A model generated the notes under the pieces. The model did not search any database, was not told where the DNA came from, and worked only from the letters and a program-made list of their open reading frames with translations. From Thermoplasmata archaeon (GTDB taxonomy: Archaea; Thermoplasmatota; Thermoplasmata; UBA184): 25,956 nt of DNA. The first letter of the stretch is position 1. Every line of letters starts with the position of its first letter. Both the position numbers and the translations under genes were made by a program. Shown here in pieces: positions 22,451 to 25,956 of this stretch. Location: positions 1 to 25,956 of the forward strand of contig JASHUP010000216.1 in assembly GCA_030039915.1 (NCBI GenBank), in the 5' to 3' direction.

Positions 22451-24078
22451 TGCTCCTCGCCCCCCAGCGAGTCTTCGAGTTCAGGGTAGGCGTACTCCGT
22501 GATAAACCCGACGAGCTCGGGCGCTGCGAGGAGCTCGTCCAGGACCCGGGAGGCACGATCGAGCGCCGCCGAGGGGCTCGTCGCTCCGGTCTCGGCGAGG
22601 AAGCGCGCCCTCTCGGAGGCGTAGGTGTCCCGGACCAGCGAAAGGTCCACCGTGCGACCGTCCTCGAAGAGGGCGTGGTGGTGCACCCACTGCCAGAGCT
22701 GCGACCGAGCGATCTCCGCGGTCGCGGCATCTTCCATGAGATGATCGATCGGGACACAGCCGATCCCTCGAAGCCAGGACTCAAGGTACAGCAGAGAGGC
22801 CCGTGCGTTTCGCCGGACCCCTTCGGAAGTGACGGGGCCCGCCGGAACTGCGAGCAGGTCGCTCGGCCCCGGGGCGGGGGGACCCAGAGGTCGCGAGAGC
22901 TGGTTCGGACCCGTCATCCCCCGATCGAAAACGTCCGTGGCCACTCGCACGAGGCCGGGGTGTGCGACCCAGGTTCCGTCATGCCCCGCGGCCACCTCCC
23001 GTTCCTTGTCGGCCCGTACCAGCGCGATCGCCTTCGCGTTCGCCTCGGCATCGTCCTTGATGGGGATCTGCGCCGCCATGCCTCCCATCGCGTGCGCTCC
23101 CCGACGATGACAGGTCCGGATCAGGAGATGCGAATAGGCGCTCAGAAAGGGGGTGTCCATCGTCAGTCGGGAACGGTCGGGAAAGCGGGTCCGGCCGTCA
23201 TCCTGGAACTGCTTGATGAAGCTGAACAAGTAGTCCCATCGGCCGCAGTTGAGCCCGAGCGAGTGCTCTCGAACCTCCCAGAGGATCTCATCCATTTGGA
23301 AGGCCGCCGGCAGCGTTTCGATGAGGACCGTGGCGCGGATCGTTCCGTGGGGAAGACCGAGCGCGTCCTCGGACGCGAGAAACACATCGTTCCACAGCCT
23401 CGCCTCGAGGTAGTGCTCGACCTTAGGTAGATAGAGATAGGGACCCGTCCCCCTCCGCCTCAGCTCGGCCGAATTGTGGTACACGAACAGGCCGAAGTCG
23501 AAGAGGCTGCCGGAGATCGGTATCCCATCGACACTGAGGTGTCTCTCCCGCAAGTGCCAGCCGCGCGGCCGGACCATCAACGTGGCCACGTTCTCGTTTA
23601 ACCGGTACTCCTTGCCTTCTGCGGAACGGAATCGGATGCGACGCCGCACGGCGTCCGCCACGTTGGCCTGGCCCAACAACGTCCCCTTCCAGGTCGGACA
23701 GTGAGCGTCTTCGAAGTCCGCCATGAACACCCGCGCCCCGGAGTTGAGCGCGTTGATGATCATCTTCCGGTCGACAGGGCCGGTGATTTCCACTCGGCGG
23801 TCCACGAGGTCCGAAGGAGGAGCGGGAATGGTCCATTGCGCCTGCCGCACTTCTGCGGTCTCGGGAGGAACGTCGGGGCGCCCTCCGCTCGCGATCACTC
23901 GCTGGAGGGCTCCTCTATGGGCCAGAAGGTCTCGCCGTCGAGACTCGAACCGACGATGCAAGGTTGCGAGGAATTCGACGGCGGAGGGGGTGAGAACGTC
24001 TCGTCCCCGATCGGGAATGTCGCCGTTGACCTCGACCGCGCCAGAGAAGTGGTGCGGAGCGTTCGAATTCCCCGACAA
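22447..24078 (-). CDS. aceB: Malate synthase A
   Basis: Condenses glyoxylate with acetyl-CoA to malate. The AceB (isoform A) family is clear: [31 protein letters not shown], the signature Gly-Leu-Asn-Cys-Gly-Arg-Trp-Asp-Tyr, and Met-Glu-Asp-Ala-Ala-Thr-Ala-Glu-Ile containing the catalytic aspartate. The start is uncertain. The TTG at 24078, behind GGAGAGG, gives 543 residues and begins close to where homologues start; GTG 24147 and TTG 24177 would add 23 and 33 residues with no family resemblance. Bacterial-type malate synthase is unlike the haloarchaeal form, so transfer is possible. Confidence 0.92.
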   Translation of the reverse strand: MSGNSNAPHHFSGAVEVNGDIPDRGRDVLTPSAVEFLATLHRRFESRRRDLLAHRGALQRVIASGGRPDVPPETAEVRQAQWTIPAPPSDLVDRRVEITGPVDRKMIINALNSGARVFMADFEDAHCPTWKGTLLGQANVADAVRRRIRFRSAEGKEYRLNENVATLMVRPRGWHLRERHLSVDGIPISGSLFDFGLFVYHNSAELRRRGTGPYLYLPKVEHYLEARLWNDVFLASEDALGLPHGTIRATVLIETLPAAFQMDEILWEVREHSLGLNCGRWDYLFSFIKQFQDDGRTRFPDRSRLTMDTPFLSAYSHLLIRTCHRRGAHAMGGMAAQIPIKDDAEANAKAIALVRADKEREVAAGHDGTWVAHPGLVRVATDVFDRGMTGPNQLSRPLGPPAPGPSDLLAVPAGPVTSEGVRRNARASLLYLESWLRGIGCVPIDHLMEDAATAEIARSQLWQWVHHHALFEDGRTVDLSLVRDTYASERARFLAETGATSPSAALDRASRVLDELLAAPELVGFITEYAYPELEDSLGGEEQ

Positions 24079-24315
24079 CTCGCCCTCTCCGTGGACACCC
24101 TCCGCGCCACCAAATACGTTGGCCCGACGGTTCGCGTCCGCACTCACCAGCCGCCGGACCAACGGTCGAAACCCCAATGCTCAAGGGACGAGAGGTCTTA
24201 CTCGGTTCGTGCCGGGCGCGCCGTGCGGACAAACCGGAGCTCCCCCCACGGGGCAGCCGAGCAGGGCGACGTCCACCCTCTGGAAGCTGAAATCGCCCTC
24301 GGTGGGGGGCGGTTC
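24079..24315. other. Divergent intergenic region between aceB and uspA
   Basis: 237 nt holding the promoters of two divergent units. Visible AT-rich islands are CCAAATAC at 24110-24117 (reading GTATTTGG toward aceB, about 35 nt before TTG 24078) and GAAATC at 24289-24294 before uspA. If either longer aceB start is used, part of this region is coding. No RNA gene was seen. Confidence 0.45.
24289..24294 (+). promoter_or_regulatory. Weak TATA-like box of uspA
   Basis: GAAATC centred about 24-25 nt before the ATG at 24316. The match is poor; it is listed because of its spacing and its AT content compared with the flanks. A GGTGGGGGGCGG stretch just before the ATG could instead act as a ribosome-binding site on a longer transcript. 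Confidence 0.2.
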
Positions 24316-24729
24316 ATGCGCACCGTAGTCGTTGCGGTCGACTGGTCTCCTGTCTCGGAACGCGCGGTGGGGCTCGCCGGCGAGATCGCGCGCGGGCTCT
24401 CCGCCCGATGTATCCTGCTGCACGTGCGTTCCGGCCCCGATCGATCCGCGGGTTCGAAAACCTCTGCCTCCGGATCCCTCCAAGGCGCGGCGGCGGCCGA
24501 CGCGCGGACCTGGCTTTCCAGGACGCGGGATGCCGGGGTGAAAGACGTGCAGCTGGTCGTCCTCGATGGGTCTCCGGTGGAGGCGATACTTTCGTATCTA
24601 CGCACGAGCCCCCCCGACCTTTTGGTCTTCGGCCGCCGAGGAGGCTCGCCGGGAACGGCGCTGCTCTTGGGAGGAGTATCCTCCGCGCTGCTCCAGCAGG
24701 CTCGATGCCCTGTGCTCGTGGTTACCTGA
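24316..24729 (+). CDS. Universal stress protein family (UspA-like)
   Basis: Small cytosolic nucleotide-binding protein, 137 residues, single Usp domain. It opens with the usual strand and acidic loop (Val-Val-Val-Ala-Val-Asp-Trp-Ser) and ends with the ATP-binding pattern Gly-x2-Gly-x9-Gly followed by Gly-Val-Ser and Cys-Pro-Val-Leu-Val-Val. The serine/threonine normally straight after the third glycine is displaced by one position, so ATP binding is likely but not certain. The frame stays open upstream to 23701, over aceB, but the domain begins at this ATG. Role unknown; many archaea carry several such genes near metabolic operons. Confidence 0.85.
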   Translation: MRTVVVAVDWSPVSERAVGLAGEIARGLSARCILLHVRSGPDRSAGSKTSASGSLQGAAAADARTWLSRTRDAGVKDVQLVVLDGSPVEAILSYLRTSPPDLLVFGRRGGSPGTALLLGGVSSALLQQARCPVLVVT

Positions 24730-24816
24730 GTCTCCACTCCGACCTTGGCCATGCGAAAAGGCGGGCAGACCCGACGCGGCAGTTCGGCGGAGGAAGAATC
24801 CCGGTGCCTACTAGTG

Positions 24817-24824
24817 AATTATAA
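24817..24824 (+). promoter_or_regulatory. TATA box of the terminal membrane-protein gene
   Basis: AATTATAA, the best archaeal TATA match in the window, centred 27-28 nt before the GTG at 24848 in a 118-nt intergenic region. Between box and GTG there is no ribosome-binding stretch, which fits a leaderless mRNA beginning at or near that GTG. Confidence 0.55.
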
Positions 24825-24847
24825 CGCTCGTGCTTACCTATCCTCCG

Positions 24848-25956
24848 GTGTCAGATTCTGCCTCTCCCCGCGTGCTCGCCCAACTCCTGACTCTCCACGA
24901 GGTGAGGGGGTATCTTCGAAGATCGCACGGCGTCGCCTTGGCCGTCTTCATCGCCGTCGCCTATGCCCTCGGTTCGATGTTGCTCGGAGGGATGCTCGTG
25001 CTGGCGCATTTCAATGGCGGCTACTCCGTGATTCTGATTTGGGGGAACGCGCTCGGACTTCAGAACTGGAATTACCCGGGTCTCTTGATCGAGGCGCCGT
25101 GGGGTTTCGTCGAACTCCCGTTCTTCGCGACGATCTCGATGGTGCTGGTTTCCGCCGGTGTCGGCCTCGGAATGGCGGTGGCCGCGCTCTTGGGGGTCCA
25201 GTTGATCCGAGAGCGCCGCGCGTCCGCCGGGCGACCCGCTGCCACGGGGACCATCGCCGGCCTGACTCCCGCGATGATCGCCCTCGTCACGCTCGGTGCC
25301 TGCTGTTCGACGACGGCGGCGGCAACGGCAGGGATCGGGTTGGTCGCCCAATCGAGCGGGTCCACCACCTCGAACCTCGTGCTGAACAACTGGTATCTCG
25401 GGGTCTTCCAGATCGTGGTCGTGTACGTCGCCCTGATCGCCCAGGAACTGCTCTTGCGGATCTACGGCAACCTCTTTGCCGGGACGGATCCCGCGTTCGT
25501 TCGCTCCGAACCGGCTCCGCGTCCTATCGACCGACGGGCCGTCGCAGTCGGTGCCGTCCGCGCGGCGCTCTTGGCGGGGGGAGTAACGTGGGTGCTCTCG
25601 GTACTGGCCTCGTGGACCACGACCGCACCCACGAGCGCCTCGGCCGCGTTCTGGTTCAACTGGGTGGTCGAGCACTGGCTTCCGGGGGGCCTTGCCATTG
25701 TGGTCGCGCTCTCGCCCCGGACCGTCCGGAGTTGGATCCTCGGCTCTGCTTCCTCGGTGCCAACTCGCCTTTTCCGTTCCGTGCTGGTCGTCGGAGCTTG
25801 GACGCTCGGGGGCTGGGTACCCCCTCCGCTCTCGGGGTTCGGGGTAGAGGGGTTGGGCAACGAGCTTCTCGGCGTCCTCGGCCTCCCCGGCTCCGTCGGC
25901 GCGGTCGCGCCGGTCTTCCCGTGGGGACTGGCCCTTCTGTTGCGATGGACGTTCCA
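24848..25956 (+). CDS. Multi-spanning membrane protein of unknown function, 3' end missing
   Basis: Open from the stop at 24815 to the window end; 369 residues are visible. I do not recognise the family. After a 28-residue cytosolic start, hydrophobic stretches suggest at least seven membrane segments (near 29-52, 92-118, 134-158, 174-193, 214-236, 279-290 and 310-323). Segment three carries adjacent cysteines, Leu-Gly-Ala-Cys-Cys-Ser-Thr-Thr (149-156), a possible metal or disulfide site. Tryptophans are frequent in the loops. GTG 24848 is chosen from the TATA spacing; GTG 24830, 24872 and 24902 are alternatives. An open frame on the opposite strand (24851-25675) is full of charged low-complexity sequence and is taken as a shadow. 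Confidence 0.75.
   Translation, partial: MSDSASPRVLAQLLTLHEVRGYLRRSHGVALAVFIAVAYALGSMLLGGMLVLAHFNGGYSVILIWGNALGLQNWNYPGLLIEAPWGFVELPFFATISMVLVSAGVGLGMAVAALLGVQLIRERRASAGRPAATGTIAGLTPAMIALVTLGACCSTTAAATAGIGLVAQSSGSTTSNLVLNNWYLGVFQIVVVYVALIAQELLLRIYGNLFAGTDPAFVRSEPAPRPIDRRAVAVGAVRAALLAGGVTWVLSVLASWTTTAPTSASAAFWFNWVVEHWLPGGLAIVVALSPRTVRSWILGSASSVPTRLFRSVLVVGAWTLGGWVPPPLSGFGVEGLGNELLGVLGLPGSVGAVAPVFPWGLALLLRWTF

Noticed and set aside
24079..24177. N-terminal extension of malate synthase to the TTG at 24177
   Set aside because: The extra residues resemble no malate synthase N-terminus and cover AT-rich promoter-like sequence. Kept only as an alternative start.
24851..25675. 274-residue minus-strand frame at the right end
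   Set aside because: Dominated by Arg, Gly, Asp and Glu with no fold signature. The plus strand in the same place encodes a well-formed membrane protein with a TATA box.

Overview
This is a strongly GC-rich archaeal chromosome segment, densely packed, with most genes overlapping or nearly touching. The archaeal markers are CDP-archaeol synthase (carS), a two-repeat tRNA-splicing endonuclease (endA), GHMP-type shikimate kinase, and the aspartate-semialdehyde entry to the shikimate pathway (ADH synthase plus 3-dehydroquinate synthase II). Gene content fits an aerobic or facultative heterotroph. A high-GC member of the Thermoplasmatota is my best guess, but that rests on gene style only and needs a marker tree.

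Layout. (1) 1-2432, + strand: the tail of an M20-type metallopeptidase, then carS, pyrE and endA, the last three joined by GTGA overlaps. (2) 2455-17541, - strand: fifteen genes in one uninterrupted array, in transcription order ADH synthase, DHQ synthase II, aroDE fusion, aroK, aroA, aroC, asd, lysC, trpE, trpG, trpD, trpC, trpF, trpB, trpA. Ten of the fourteen junctions are 4-nt ATGA/GTGA overlaps; the others are -14, -8, +2 and +12 nt. Together they cover aspartate to aspartate semialdehyde, ADH, DHQ, shikimate, chorismate and tryptophan, except for the synthase of the second ADH precursor (DKFP) and 4-phosphoaspartate-independent supply steps. (3) 17542-17746: the leader of that array, with a TATA-like box, a 23-codon ORF ending Trp-Leu-Trp-stop, and GC-rich stem-loops. 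I propose this as a candidate leader-peptide attenuator. (4) 17739-18479, - strand: a PqqC/TenA-fold protein carrying a possible diiron site. (5) 18567-21031, + strand: a CaiB/BaiF CoA-transferase and an acyl-CoA dehydrogenase sharing one base. (6) 21119-24078, - strand: malate synthase A and isocitrate lyase, the glyoxylate shunt. (7) 24316-25956, + strand: a universal stress protein and the start of an unrecognised multi-spanning membrane protein that runs off the window.

How it fits together: the CoA-transferase/dehydrogenase pair can feed acyl-CoA units to acetyl-CoA, and the glyoxylate shunt turns acetyl-CoA into C4 acids. These are precursors of aspartate, the starting metabolite of the large amino-acid array. 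No tRNA, rRNA, CRISPR array or insertion sequence was seen. No gene-free stretch exceeds 300 bases.
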